Shown here piece after piece: positions 26,301 through 39,460 of a stretch of 64,000 bases of DNA (positions are counted from its first letter, which is position 1; each line of letters starts with the position of its first letter). Origin of the DNA: Chionis minor (taxonomy: Eukaryota; Chordata; Aves; Charadriiformes; Chionididae); assembly GCA_013398295.1 (NCBI GenBank), contig VZSF01007000.1, forward strand, positions 124,001 through 188,000, in the 5' to 3' direction. The notes beneath the pieces are model-generated. The model was not told the origin of the DNA and did not search any database. It saw nothing but the letters and a program-made list of their open reading frames with translations. The translations under genes were made by a program, and so were the position numbers.

Positions 26301-28053
26301 GATTTGAATGTTGTGAATGTGTGTTAGTCAAGGACCTGGACAAGGAAAAGCTTCCCCTTTTTACTTCTACAAGAACTCTTGAAATATTAGCCTGCTCAGT
26401 GTATCAGATGCAAATACTATTTGCACTGAATACAGCTGCAATATTTTGCCATTTATGGAGTACTGGAAATACAGCAGACAACTAAGTATTTATTGATCCG
26501 CTGTCTAACCGCTAAAGACACCCTTAACATAAGCATAAAATTGCTTAAAGCATAATGCAATTTTCAGTTTGTTTATCGGGGTGTGGGGGGGCAGTGCTGA
26601 AGCATTATGGAGCAGTATATATGTATGTAGTACTGGGAAGGAAACAGATGTAGTTGGTACAACCTTTAAACTGTGATAATATGTACACTTGGTATTGTTC
26701 TACAGGGGATCAATAGAAAAGGAGGATAAATTAGCCTGTAAGCCTTCACAGCTGCAAGAGTTTTGAGTCCTTACAGTGTCCTGTTTTCCTAGAATAACTA
26801 GAATATGCTTAAAAAATAAAAATCTTTTCTATTGTTTGGTAATATAGTATAGGAGTTTTGAAAGAAGCATTAAAACCCCCAAAACATTAAACCCGCAGTA
26901 AAAATTCAATATCACTTCAATGAAACTGCACTGGAGTACTAGTTCATTTCCTCATGACTGGTAAAACTTGCTGAATTTACTGAACTATGTTTCAGTGTTT
27001 GTCACTTCTGAAAAAATGTAGTGTGCAGTAATTTATGGCAGATGGCTTATATTACCCATTATTGAAACTCTCTTTGACTTTTGGGTAGAATAATTCTATA
27101 TTATGACTGAAATACATTGACACAGGTAGCAAAGAGAGGGAGAACTTATTGATGGCCATATACTTGTTTCAGCAAGATTTTCTGTAGTCTAATCAATTAG
27201 TTTTATGTATTATACTGGTCTAGTCTCCTGGATTGTATAGAATTTTACATCTAGTTTGAGTCAACCACACCGAGAATTATGTGAAATATTGCTTGTTACT
27301 GGCTGCTGTGATGGGACAAGTATTTGAGGTCTGATGTGAGACAAAAGATCTTTGAACTGTCAAACAGCAGCTTTGATGAAAAGCACAGAGAAGGAGTAAA
27401 GTCCGTGAAAACTTCTCATCAAGAGAAAGTCAAGAATAGACAGTCAGGAGAGAAGGGATTTTTTCTTTTTTTTTTCTTTTTTTTGACATTGTTCCAATAA
27501 GGCTCATAAGGGATATTTTTAATAGTTTTGATAAAAGAACCTTTCACAACTTGCTGTGGTGATACAATGACTCTGAGTGCCATATGACTTTGAGATCTGT
27601 ACAATATGTCCCACATAACACCTAGTTTTAAGAACTACAGCGTCTGAAACATCTAAGTAGCAAAAGGGAGAACTTCGTAAAGAGGGGAAGGAGAACACTC
27701 CACAAATTTCCTGGTACTGCTGAAAACCAGCCATTGTCTGCTGGCTGCTAGCTGACTTGAACAAAGCAAAATAATATGTTATGTCCCAGCTACAGACCCT
27801 CAGGCTTCTGTATGTCAACAGTACATGTTAAATAGGAAAAGGTTGTGACTTCTGAGACTGTAGGTAGGGAAGACAGAGGGGTCCACACCTTTATGAAAAA
27901 AGGCAAGGATATCCTTATAAGACTTTCTGATAGCAAAAAATTTAAGTTACTACTGATTGGTTCCATCATAGTGGACAGCTGAAGAGTCAATCTCATTTGA
28001 TTAAATTAGTGTTTCTGTTCTGGGTTTTATCATGGATGTGCATGGTAAAGCTG

Positions 28054-28168
28054 TTTTTTTTTTTTTTTAAAACAAACAAAACCAAAAAACAAACCCAAAA
28101 CCAAAAAACAAACAAAAACCAAAACAAAACAAAAAACCCAAAACCCAACCAAACAAACCAAAACCCCA
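28054..28168. repeat. T15 followed by a 100-base A/C-only tract
   Basis: Fifteen T residues are followed by 100 bases (28069-28168) made only of A and C, mostly (CAAA)n and (CCAAA)n-like units. This is a simple repeat with extreme strand asymmetry. Confidence 0.95.
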
Positions 28169-29481
28169 TACTATTTACAAAGCACATTATGAAAGCTTTA
28201 TTCTTGTGACATTGGGATGGCTTGTGAGGAGCGCCTGTGTGTCCTAGTGATCTAAAGAGCAATGTTATAACTGCTAGTAAGGGCTACCTTAGACCAGTTG
28301 ACAACTAGAAAGGAGATGAAAATGAAATTGCTGGTTATCAAAACTAACAGCCAAGCAACAGGAGAGCAACCTATTCCTGGAACAAACTATGCTATGATGT
28401 CTGTTCCTGCAAGCAAAATAGTAGTCTTAGTAGAACTAGGTAGCATTTGGCAGTGCAGGAAATGTCTGCAGTCTGGTATGATTCCATTGTTTCTCCATGG
28501 TGTCACTCATCAGTTGTCTTATTTTTATAAAACATTCAGAGCTTGAGCTAAGTGTGCTAAAGGAAAAGCTTCTTGTGCCTTCAGTGGGCTTCAGGAGACC
28601 CCTGTTGAGAACAGTATCTGATTATTAAGAACAAGGATTGTTAGAGATAGAAGTTATCATCTCGGATTTTCCAGTAAAGATATTTGGTACTAAGTGTTTG
28701 CTTTTATTCAGGAATATGTTTTGCATAATGTTTTTTTTCTATTTTCAGGTAAGGAGGATAACTAGTGCTCCTGTCTCTTTGCTGTGAATGTATTGCGCTC
28801 ATGTATGCATGGAGATGAAACATTAATTTGTGTAAGAATTGTATGAAGTGGTCACTCTTTCCATGGAAATGTTTTCCATTTTGTTTTTGTAAAATGTAAG
28901 AGCAATTTTTTTTTTCCTTAACGGCAAACATTTTGAAAAGCAGGAACATGACATGTTGCTGCTTTCAGTTCTGAACTGAATAGCTTTCAGTTGCCATACT
29001 TGGTGTGTTCTGTGCATCGTAACAGTGAAAGACAAGAAAACATTGATATCTGCTGATGTTACTACACGTGACCTCTAGTTTGGAAAGTTTCTCAAAAGCT
29101 TTAATGACTTTAATATCTCCTGTGGATTTATGTTAGACTGTAGTAGTAGAACTGTCTATATAAGTCTGGGTTCTACAAAAGTTGAGGATAATAATGTCCT
29201 TTTCTAATGTTGTTTTGAAGCAACAGTTGCTACTGTTCAACCTGAAATCAGGACGTGCAGAGTAGCCAAAAGATAGTAATTAAAAAATGTGGTTCCAAAT
29301 ATTAACCAAAAAATTCCATTACATGTATTTATCCTGTAATGGCATTACAAGGCTTACCAGATAGAGTAAAAAAACCCAAACATGTCATGTATTTCACAGT
29401 ACCACACATTAGTGCTGGGGGAAATGAGCTTTGATGCAGAAAATCTTGCTGTGGTGTATTGTCGCTTGCCTATTCTGGGCC

Positions 29482-29502
29482 AAAAAAAAAAAAAAAAAAA
29501 AA
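29482..29502. repeat. A21 homopolymer
   Basis: Twenty-one consecutive A residues. No retroposed coding sequence was recognised upstream, so I do not call it a processed pseudogene tail. Confidence 0.95.
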
Positions 29503-31875
29503 TTCAGGACCATATGGGAGTGTAATAAAACCGAGTGTCAACAATCCTCTCACATCCATTCCAGATGGTTTAGGCTTTCCTTGGAACTGAATGTCTCATG
29601 TAAAATTAGCTCCCTGTTTATTCTCAGTTAATAATGGTTGCAAAGGTGAAGAGAAGATTAATCTAGCAGAAAAGACATGAGAACAGCAAGATATCTTTCT
29701 TGTAAAATAGTTAATATTGAAAGATACAATTCCGGTGTATGAGCAGAAGGATATGACTGCAAATAAGCAGTTTGATTTACTACATGTATTCAAACATATG
29801 ATGGTACATAAAGAAAAAGAATCTTTCCTTGTAAGGAAAGGCTGGTTTGCCTTTCAAAAGGAAGAAAAAAAAATATTCCTGACTAGATTTGGGAACTTTC
29901 TGTGATTTCTCATATTTTTTCCAGTTCTTGATGTCAAATAAACCTTTGTCTTTTACTCCAAGACCTTTATGATCAGAGTTTGATAATCATGCAGACTTTT
30001 CTGTCAGAAGTGCTAATAACTGAAATTTAGGATGACGTCATTGAACTTAATAGGCAATAGTAGTCATCTTGTACCAATAAAGACGTGCAAATTCATCTAA
30101 CATTCCATCCTTACAGGCTAAAAAGGGATCCTACATGTATTTTTCTGTGTATTGTGCCTGTGGTAAATATTGTGGTCTAATGTTACTTTTTTCTTTCAAA
30201 AAGAGTGTGACTCTTTTTCTTCAAAATCCATTATCAATACATGATTTGAAGTATGTTCTACTGGTGGTTAGATCTATGGGTTTGAGTTAGCCTTGTCTAT
30301 AGGCTAGTTGAACTTTTGCTCTACAGATTAAAAAAAACCCAATCCAAACAAAAAACCTCCCAACAAAAGTTCTTAATTTCATGCTGTTATTCCCTTTATC
30401 CTATTAAAACCCCAGATGTTTCTTTTCCTTGAACAGAGCAGCAACTGGCACTGAATGAGGTCCAGCATGCAATATTGCCACACTGGAGTGAAGCAAAATC
30501 AATCTTGCTCGTTTTCTCTCTCTTCCCTCTCACAAATATCAGGCATCAAAACATTTAAAACTTCATATGAAAGTGTTACCTATTTTGAGTTCTCTCTATC
30601 CATCTGTACTTAAAGTACATTTTAAGGAAGAGTAAAAACCTGGATTTTTTGAGGTTTGGTTTTTGGTGGTGGTTGTTGTTGTTCTTGTTTGTTTGTTTAG
30701 TCTTATGTATTTATTTAAATGCTGGCAGTCTTACTTATTTACACAACACTAGACATCAAGTGAAAATTCCAAAGTTTGAAAGCTGATGATGAACAAAAGA
30801 CATGATAAATTATGGCAAAATACCTAAATTAATGGTAGATTGGAAAACTTACAATGTGTATTTTACATGGGTTCATTTCAGTATTCTAAGCCAGTCTAAT
30901 GAAATGTCATGTAAAGATGTAAAGTCAGTGGGATTTAGTATTTTAAGTGTTACAATTGCTCCTGAGAGCAAGGAAGAATTAATTCTAAATATATTTTAAA
31001 ATTAATAGCAAAGACATCACGTTCTTCTAACTGATTAGCAATAAGCAGCAGTACATATGTACAACATAAAACCTAGAGTAACAGTCTTCCTTCAGCCTGT
31101 CGTATAAGACATTTTATGCTTTACCTCATCCACAAAGTATTGCCATACTTATAATATTTTATTCTGAAATACTAAGGCCATACTTTGTGCCACAATCTAG
31201 TTTTCTAGATAAATGTATTAAATTTTGAACAGAGATTAATATAGGTGTCTGGTTACTACAGGAACCTGTAAAAACGTGTCACTGTAAATGTTAATCTGAA
31301 GTTAAATCTCCAAAAGTTGAAAAGGTTTAAATATTCTTGTGTTGTTTGCATAAACTTCCTCATCCTGTGAATCACAAGCCTCACTATCTCATGCATGCCA
31401 ATGTTTTGTACTAGCATGCTGTATGGAAACCTTTTAACTCTGTATGATGTAGTTCTTCAAAACAGTTTATCCTTTTTTAGGTTGTGATATAGATCGTGTG
31501 AAACTTTTCAGAAATGATTGATGATAAATGACTCAAATTCTAGAGAGTTTTGTAAGCTTTTGTATCTGCTAGGTGACGTTCTCCTATTATGGCAAAGAGC
31601 TCTAGTGTGATGCTGGAACTGAAAATGGGGAGTTGTCATTCCTTGATGAAACTTTAAGTAACTGTTAAAAAAACAACCAACCAAAAACCCCTTGAGGTTC
31701 TTGCACTTGTTATTTTAAGCAGGATACCTGTCAGCAATGAATAGAAATGCAAGGTATAGTGACAATAATTTACTGGTAACCTACTTAATAACAATACGCA
31801 AGCAATAATAAATCACAGCTGGTACACTTTAGTAAGCCATATATATCCCTCTTGAATCGTTTGCCTTGCATCTTC

Positions 31876-32510
31876 ACAGAATGGTAGGGGTTGGAAGGGA
31901 CCATCTAGTCCAACTCGTCTGCCAGAGTAGGTTGGACAGAATGACGTCCAGGTGGGTTTTGAATTTCTCCAGAGAAGGGGACTCCACAGCCTCTCTGGGC
32001 AGCCTGTTGCAGTGCTCTGCTGCCGTCAAAGAAAAGAAGATTTTTCCTCATGTTGAGACAGAATTTCCTGTGCTCCAGTTTGTGCCCCTTGCCCCTTTTC
32101 CTGTTACCTGGCACCACTGAAAAGAGCCTTGATGCCTGTCCCTGAGATATTGATAAGCATGGATGAGATCCCCTCTCAGTCTTCTCTTCTCCAGCCTAAA
32201 CAGACCCAGATCTCTCAGCTTTTCCTCCTAAGAGAGATGTTCCAGTTCCCTGAGCATCTTCATAGTTTTCCCCAGACTCTCTCCAGTGGTTCCTTGCCTT
32301 TCTGGAACTGCGGAGCCCAGAACTGGGCACAGTACTCCAGATGTGGCCTCACCAGGGCAGAGTAGAGGGGCAGGATGACCTTCCTTGACCTGCTGACCAT
32401 GTTGTTTTAATACACCCCAGGAGACCATTGGCCTTCTTTGCCACAAGGGCACATCCTGATGATGTGTGGAGTCCCAAGGTTGATGGCTATTCTTCCCTAG
32501 GTTGAGTGTC
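31876..32510 (-). mobile_element. CR1 LINE 3' portion, about 630 bp
   Basis: The left end, CAGAATGGTAGGGGTTGGAA, is the reverse complement of the CR1 3' end. Inward, the minus strand carries recognisable CR1 landmarks such as GGCCACATCTGGAGTACTGTG and AGGCTGGAGAAGAGAAGACT. The copy is 5'-truncated and its frame is broken, so it encodes nothing functional. It is the longest mobile-element remnant in the window. Confidence 0.95.
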
Positions 32511-35500
32511 ACAACACGACATTAGTGTCTCCAGTTCTGACAAAGAGGTGTTATTCTTGATGATGTTGTCATCTTTTTCACCTGTAGACTCCCTGGAGCA
32601 ACATGTACAGATTTGCAATAACTGTTGGTTTAACTTCTCATTTTTCTTTAGTCTGCAACTTTCTGCTATCCCTGAGTTTTACTGTACATTCTAATCAAAG
32701 TATGTATCTCCTGCTCTACTAACCTTTCATTAAATTATTAAATCATATGATTTACATAGTGTTACAGAAATATCTACTGTATACGTTATCTTATTTACTC
32801 ACACTATGCACACATCTGGCCAGGTATCCTGGCATCTAAGCAAAGGCATTTAAACTGGATTACAGTCCCAGTGTCTTGGGGTTTTGACCAAAGATTGTCA
32901 TTGAAGTGAAGGGGACCCTTAGGTAATTAGTTCCTGAGCTACACAGTAAGTGTTTTTTTTTTTTACTGTAACCTTTCTGCGGGGCATGGGTTTAGCAAGT
33001 CAGCTCTGTTTTGAAGACCTAATTGTTATTCATAACATGCTTTGAGATCCTTAGGTGAAGTAATAAAATGAATTGATAACATTTCTGTAGTATCAATTTA
33101 TCTTCTTTGCACTATTCTTCATGGAAGAAGGAAGATGAGACCAATGAATATAGTTTCATTTGTATTTATATGTCTGAGCTGGTGAAATTTCATTTGAAAA
33201 CATTTCACTTCACATCATACAGAAAAAGATCCATTTGCAGCTGCTTTAGCATTCATTCAGTAGCTGGAGCTAATTCTTTTGCAAAATTTAATTATGTGCT
33301 TTCTGAAATGGAAGTAAGTGGCAATTTTCTTAATGCAGTTAGCGCCATACTTAATATTATAATAATACTGATTTATACTCTTCTCATGTCTCTCTTGAAC
33401 TATTGTTTAACACTGAAAAGTATCTTCTAACATTTGCTGGAATGCAAAAAGGTGAATATAAATACAAATATGCATATAAATGTTAGAAGGTGCAGTTTCT
33501 GAATATAGCTATTTTGATCTATGATTACTTGCCAAGGATTTTTCAATGGCTGCTAAATGGAGAATGAAATTCAACTCCATCTACATATCATTACATGGTA
33601 AGGATGAGTTTGTTAAGCATTGAGTGAGATGCTAATCAGCTCCTCTAAAACTAAAGAGGAATTAAATGATTGAAATCCGATGGGAGGCATTTAAGCTCTA
33701 ATCAGGCATTTTAATGGTCTTGTGCATGTTGTACCAAACATTCTTTTTTGCAGCTGAGTTGACTAGTCTTGGTTTTGACCAGCAGTTATTTGACAAATAA
33801 AGAGTTATTATGAAGACCTTCTCAATTATTGGACTGATAAGTTTGTAACTACTGTAGAAGTGTGGTGAGGCTGCATGAAATATTGGGACCTGCATTACTC
33901 ACTGAAGGATCATAGAAAAAAAATCCACTTTCCTTCCAAGACTAATGTTTCATTAGAAATTCCTGTTTTACCATGGACTATGGAAGGACGTCATAGAGTC
34001 ACTAAATTAAATTAACCAAGCAACAAGGTAAAATCATACGAAAAAATCATATTAAAAGAAAATGAGTTAGTATCAATGCATCAAATTAAGTTAAACTGAA
34101 TTATGCTTAAAATACCAGCAGATCCTTACAATTTCTCAGAAATAATTTTGAAGCTTACCAAGCAGTGTTCTCTCTGTCTTTATGCCAAATGATACATAGA
34201 GATTCCACTCAACTAGACTGGTAGAATACTTTTAGTAAAAGGGATATTTGAAAATAGTTTTCTAATACCAGTACTAATTCAAATAATGCCAATAAATTCT
34301 GTCCACATTATTGGTGCTTAGTTCTCTCTCCAACTCTACACTTTCAAGGACTCTAGAATTATTCCACTTCTTCATAAAGTAGTGTTTAATAACTGAATAA
34401 GACCATTGGAGTTTATTGGCTTTTAGCTTTTTTATATCAACAGGAACATCAGTAATACATAAGCTGTTATTTTTGCATGAACAAAGTTTCTGTGTGTGCC
34501 ATCTGCTGGGCCCTGCTCAGAGTGCAATGTTAACGCATAGATCTTTTCAATTGTATTTGTACCTAAGTAAAGTTATCTGCACCTGAAGAGTGGATAGCAA
34601 AAATATGAACAGGGTAACTTCATCTCACTTTATGAAAGATTTTTTGAGTAGGTCACAATATCTGATTCTAAAAAAGACAGTTTGGGATGTTTTTTTCTTT
34701 AATGCATTTGAATGGAATTATTGCAACAGCAGTGTAGATCTGTGGAGCTGGGTGCTTATCTACATTGTAAAATTAAAGGTCTGTGTTTGAAAACAATGGA
34801 GTGATAACAGTAGATAACTGTAGAAGTATATCACTTTTAAATAGATATCAAAGTTTAAGAGTTACAATAGTAGTAGATAGGTAACGTTGTTTTGAGCCCT
34901 CTCAAGTTCTGGGTAACTGCCACTCTAAAATGAGTATGTCAGAAGCAAATTCCAATCTTAGAGTAGGATTTATTTCACCATAGACCAGAGCAGATTTGGC
35001 CCAATATGTTAATTGTTTTCTTCTATCCAGCAGTCATACATCCCTTTCTGCTGTAAATTTTCAATTGGGATGGTCTTTTAAAGCTAAGAATTGAATTGAA
35101 TAGGATATTAACCGAGACTATAACATTGGGTTGTATTGGACAATGCAGAAAGTGAACAATTGAATAAAACTGACAGTTGTTAATCAATGTTTAAAAATTA
35201 CTAATAGAGCTTGTAAAATTCTATGATAAATGTTTTCACTGGAGTATGTCATGACCAGGTTACTGTCTGAAAAATCTATCCATCTGCAACTATGTTAGAG
35301 TTCTTGTGATTTTTTTTTTTTTCTGCGTGTCCCACTTCTAGTTTTACCTTCCTGTCACTTAACAAATACAAGAATTATCACTCTGAAGACTTTAATTTGA
35401 AAGTGAAATAAATTAGTTATACACATACAAGCTGAATTTGTTACGGCATCATGGTATGAATAGAAAAAGAGGTGAAACTTACTTGGAACAATGTAGTCAG

Positions 35501-38500
35501 TTTATCTCTTTGCTTTGTTTCATTTTTTTATTACTTTAAATACAGATAGCTGAGCCCATTGTTTGTATCATCAAGCCAAGCATTTTGTTACATCCACAAA
35601 TCCCTGTTATCTTAAGAATCAGCAAAAACTATCTCTTCTCTCTTCTTTTAAAACTTTATTAAAGTGCATTCCTAGGTAAGCAGTTGTGTATGAGTTTAAA
35701 TTACTTAATCTATTTCTGCTTTCTTACTGTTATTAAAAATCTTTGCAATAGCATATTTGAATTTAGAACATCCCAGATTTCATCCTTGTATCTAATACTT
35801 TAACAATCAGTCATGCAGGCATACACGCTCATTTAAATACTTTTTTTGTGATTCTTAGGTTGGGGAAACACAATGAAACATGATTTAAAACTTGGTTTTG
35901 TGCATACAACTTTTATTTGATGGTGGTTTTATTTTGTAACAATATCCACATTTATGTGCTGTGAGCAGCCCATAATCGCAATGATGCATAAACCGTAGTC
36001 TTCAGGTCTGGTCTATGTTGACATATTGAACATTAATGGAATAGTCACTTGACGATAGTAGACTTGATGTGGTTTTAATTCACTTAAATTTTTACAGTAC
36101 CTGGTAATAAAACACTGTTTAAAATCAGAGCTCTGTTTTATATAAATGGCATATATACATTGAAAAGATTTAAACTGTTTATGTCCACATGGCAAGCGTT
36201 GAAACACTGCTTCACCAATTGCAGTTCTCAAACATATGTAAGTATATGAGGAGGGGAAATGGATCTTATCGTGCAAGTATTCATGCAAATAGACCACTGC
36301 ATAACAGCCATAATAAAGATACAGAGAATGAGGCTCAGATTAGCTAATGGCTCAGATTAGCTAACAGCTCAGATTAACAGGTCTGTTGTCCACATTTGGA
36401 CAAAATTAAGTACTGTAGAAATCTGAGGACCAGAAACACTGTGCAAAGCATATCAGAAAGAATATACTTAAAATGCAATGTGAAATAATTCTGCAGGCTG
36501 GCTTACAAAAAGTAAAAATTGAACCTGCTTAATTTTTTTCCATAGAATAATTATGGTAATCATGTTTCTGAAATTCCAGTCTACAAATTCAACAATATAT
36601 AATACATTAAAGAAATCAGAGCAGCATGCATTTTCCATCTATCTACATGATTTTATGTAATTACTTCAAAATTTGAATGATAAAAGTAATTTAATAATTC
36701 CAGCCCTGTGAAAAAAATTATTCAGGGAGAGACCTATAATTAGGAGATGGAAAATCAGAGTAAATTATCACTATTAAAAAGGGTTTTGTGTGTGAAATAA
36801 GTGAAGATGCATACTGTGTATTAAATAGTAGTTTATTCCCAAGAAAAAAGACCCTTCAGTGGCTTTGTTAAAGTTCTTATACAAATGAGAAATGCGTGTC
36901 CACTGAAGTACCCTTGTTGGTTTTTTTATGATACAGAATGAGTAAGAATGGGATTTAATAAATTATTTGGTGGGTTTTTTGTTTGTTTGTTTTCCTAATT
37001 GTTTTCCTAACAATTTCCTAGTTCAAAGGCTACAGAGAATGTAGAAATAGAGGTTCCTTAGATATTCCAAAGGTGCATACCACTGTGTCACTTCATGACT
37101 TAAAAAATAGAAGTCCTATTCCTATACATCTTCAAATGCTCAATTTTGTCTGTATTTACTGGTGGTATGGGATTGCATTTACTATTGTAATTTTTGGGTA
37201 CTATGCAAATGCTATGGAGAAAGCTTTAAAAGTAACCTAGCTACAATAAATTATTTTGCTTTCAAGTTTGATTTTTTTTTTTAAATTACTCTAGAAGATT
37301 TACATGCTGTTTTGAGAAATTATCTAAATGTGCAGCTTTTCTTCTTTGTCAGCAGTCCCAGCCTGACCTAATTCATAACCTTTGGCTGAAACACATATTT
37401 ATTTGTTTCGTTTACGCAATTTTTATACGCTAATGGATAGATCTTCCTCTGCTGAACCTGCACCTGAGAGCAGTGGTCTGAGGGAACAGATTAATTATCT
37501 AATTAATTTTAATTAGATTTTTAAAGTAAGGACACAATACATAAACAGATCTTCTTTTTTTTAATGTTTTTACAATTCAAGTGACTTGGAAGGAAAAAGT
37601 TAATATAAAGCCTATCGTACATTGGTTGGTTGGCTTTATCAAGGCACTTTATCCAGGAAACCCCTTTCTTTGAGTTACAGAGTATGAAAACTTAAACTTA
37701 CTGAACATGGAAAGTCTCTGTCAAGGAATGTTATCGTTAACCCTGGAAGGTCTTTTTCTTCTTGACCAAGCTGACAACTTATCATTAGGCTAATAGAGAT
37801 ATTGATGAATATCAGGATTCTACAGATTTCAAGATAGGTCCATTTTCAACAAGAATTTTTGGATAGTTATGTAACTTTCCTGTTATACTTAGTCCTTAAC
37901 ACTCATCCTAACTAAAATAAAAATCTGTGTGTACAAAACCCTTCCAAAAATGTTTTCTAGAGATCTGCTTGTTGCTTCAGAACTTCTCTGTATTGCTAGT
38001 ATAAAGCTCTCAGCGTTTACCCAATAAGACTTCCATCTTACCTTGAGCAGATGAATGAAGCCCATTTTACCTTTAAAAAAAAAAAAAAAAAAGTATACCT
38101 CTTAAGCTATTGTTGCTCTTCTTATGTTACTGACTCTCTTTAAGTCAGTGGGTGTAAAGCAAGATGCCTGAGAGCAGGATGCAGCCCAGTGCTCTTTCAG
38201 GAGAAGCAATAAGAGCTGTGTGGATAATTAGGGAGGGTCTTTCTTCCCTGCTGTAGTGTGGGCAGCAACTCCAAATCTTACTCTCTGAAGTGAATTGAGC
38301 AATGAAAACCAGATTGAAACAGAATTTGGTACTGCTTGGGCAGCTTAGAGAGAATTTGAACTGCTTTGCTGAACTGAGGTGCGATGGGAAATTCCTACGG
38401 TTAACCAGATGAGGTGGAGCTGTGAGCATCTCCCCGCCCTCCCCTCTGGCCAATACTAGCAGTAATGTTTCACACTCATTACCCTTTTCTCAGGTGGTCA

Positions 38501-39000
38501 TTGCTAAGATGTTTACAGATCCTCTGTAGCAGCACGCTGGGTTTTAAAAACACAGAACAGTTGTCTAACTGCCATATTACCTAGTACTCTGAAAATTACT
38601 ACAGTCAGTAAAATCTATCTGACACTGTAAGTCACTGTATCTGTTTAATATGAAGAAAAACATGATAAATGTTTGAATGACTTTTTGTACAACTTATATG
38701 TCCTAAATATTTTAAATTGTTTCTTAGTCTTAAAATCAACTTTAATATTACTTGGGTGTTTCATAATCAGATAATTAGAGCTTTTGCACTAGTTAATACT
38801 GTTGGGCCCAACTTTGGGGAGGTGGGGGAAGAAAGGGGAGACACATAGTCCTGGAATTAAACACACATCAGGCATGTTCTTTTGTTGACCCCCAAACCTC
38901 TGAACTTGCGCTGTTTGAAAAGCAAAGCATAACTTTACTTGATGACTTCAAAAAGTAGTCAGGAATCCTGCATATAGTGTGGCATCACCTTAACAACAGG
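32511..39000. other. Intergenic DNA downstream of CYP19A1
   Basis: No gene is supported. The stretch contains a 17-bp tandem repeat (36332-36378), a cluster of TAATTA-type motifs (37490-37516) and an A18 tract (38075-38092). Open frames reach 107 codons (33107-33430, plus) and 102 codons (38145-38453, minus), with hydrophobic or random composition and no family signature. Confidence 0.6.
36332..36378. repeat. 17-bp tandem repeat, about 2.8 copies
   Basis: The unit GGCTCAGATTAGCTAAT is present at 36332-36348, with a one-base-different copy at 36349-36365 and a partial third copy to 36378. Confidence 0.95.
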
Positions 39001-39024
39001 GCTGTTTTGTAACTTTAGTCTTAC

Positions 39025-39030
39025 TTTATT
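39025..39030 (-). terminator. CYP19A1: Candidate CYP19A1 poly(A) signal AATAAA
   Basis: On the minus strand, AATAAA lies about 180 nt after the CYP19A1 stop codon and is the first canonical signal downstream. It predicts a short 3' UTR; more distal signals could also be used. Confidence 0.5.
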
Positions 39031-39208
39031 ACACTGAAGCTGTGGCCAGAGCCTGGTTCTGCTGTGCAGGCAGAACAAGTTGTGATCCAAAGCTGTAGTG
39101 ATTCAGGGGTAACAAAATGTTTTACTGTATAACTTTACCAAGGAACAATGGGGGGATTTCTTAGTGGCTGTGGCTGAGAAAGCCCTGTAACTTTAATGCT
39201 GATCCATT

Positions 39209-39460
39209 TTAGTCATCCTGATTTTTGTTTGTGTTTCTTCTTGGTGTGAAAACCATCTCCAGCAGAGGCTGCCTTTCTATTGGGTGCATGGATAAGTCAT
39301 TGTTTTTCTGGATGTTGTTAAGGCCTCTTCCTTTCATTGTCTGTACTCTGCACCGTCTCAGAAGAGTCACCAGAATTGCCTTCATCATTACCATGGCAAT
39401 AAACTTTCCTACACAGCCCCGAGGGCCAAATCCAAAGGGTTGGAAGTAGCGTGAAGGAAC
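39209..39460 (-). CDS. CYP19A1: CYP19A1 coding exon 10 (heme-binding, C-terminus)
   Basis: Acceptor TTCTGTGCAG precedes GTTCCTTCACGC. It encodes residues 422-504: VPSRYFQ, the heme loop [10 protein letters not shown] with Cys437, helix L, and the pocket segment LSMHP (S478, H480). The exon begins in phase 0. The stop TAA is at 39209-39211. Confidence 0.97.
   Translation of the reverse strand, partial: VPSRYFQPFGFGPRGCVGKFIAMVMMKAILVTLLRRCRVQTMKGRGLNNIQKNNDLSMHPIERQPLLEMVFTPRRNTNKNQDD

Larger units (their letters stand above)
16396..31865. other. Intergenic DNA, no gene supported
   Basis: The longest open frames are 128 codons at 22428-22814 (plus) and 121 codons at 25775-26140 (plus). Neither shows a domain, signal peptide, splice context or codon pattern that convinces me, and both are treated as chance. 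The stretch also holds several A/C-only tracts (21301-21343, 28069-28168, near 30330-30365), a T-tract at 27462-27483, a 21-base A run at 29482-29502, a GTT-rich tract near 30658-30701 and a GC-rich patch at about 26030-26145. Confidence 0.6.

Noticed and set aside
29482..29502. A21 run as a retropseudogene tail
   Set aside because: No upstream sequence resembling a processed gene and no target-site duplication was evident.
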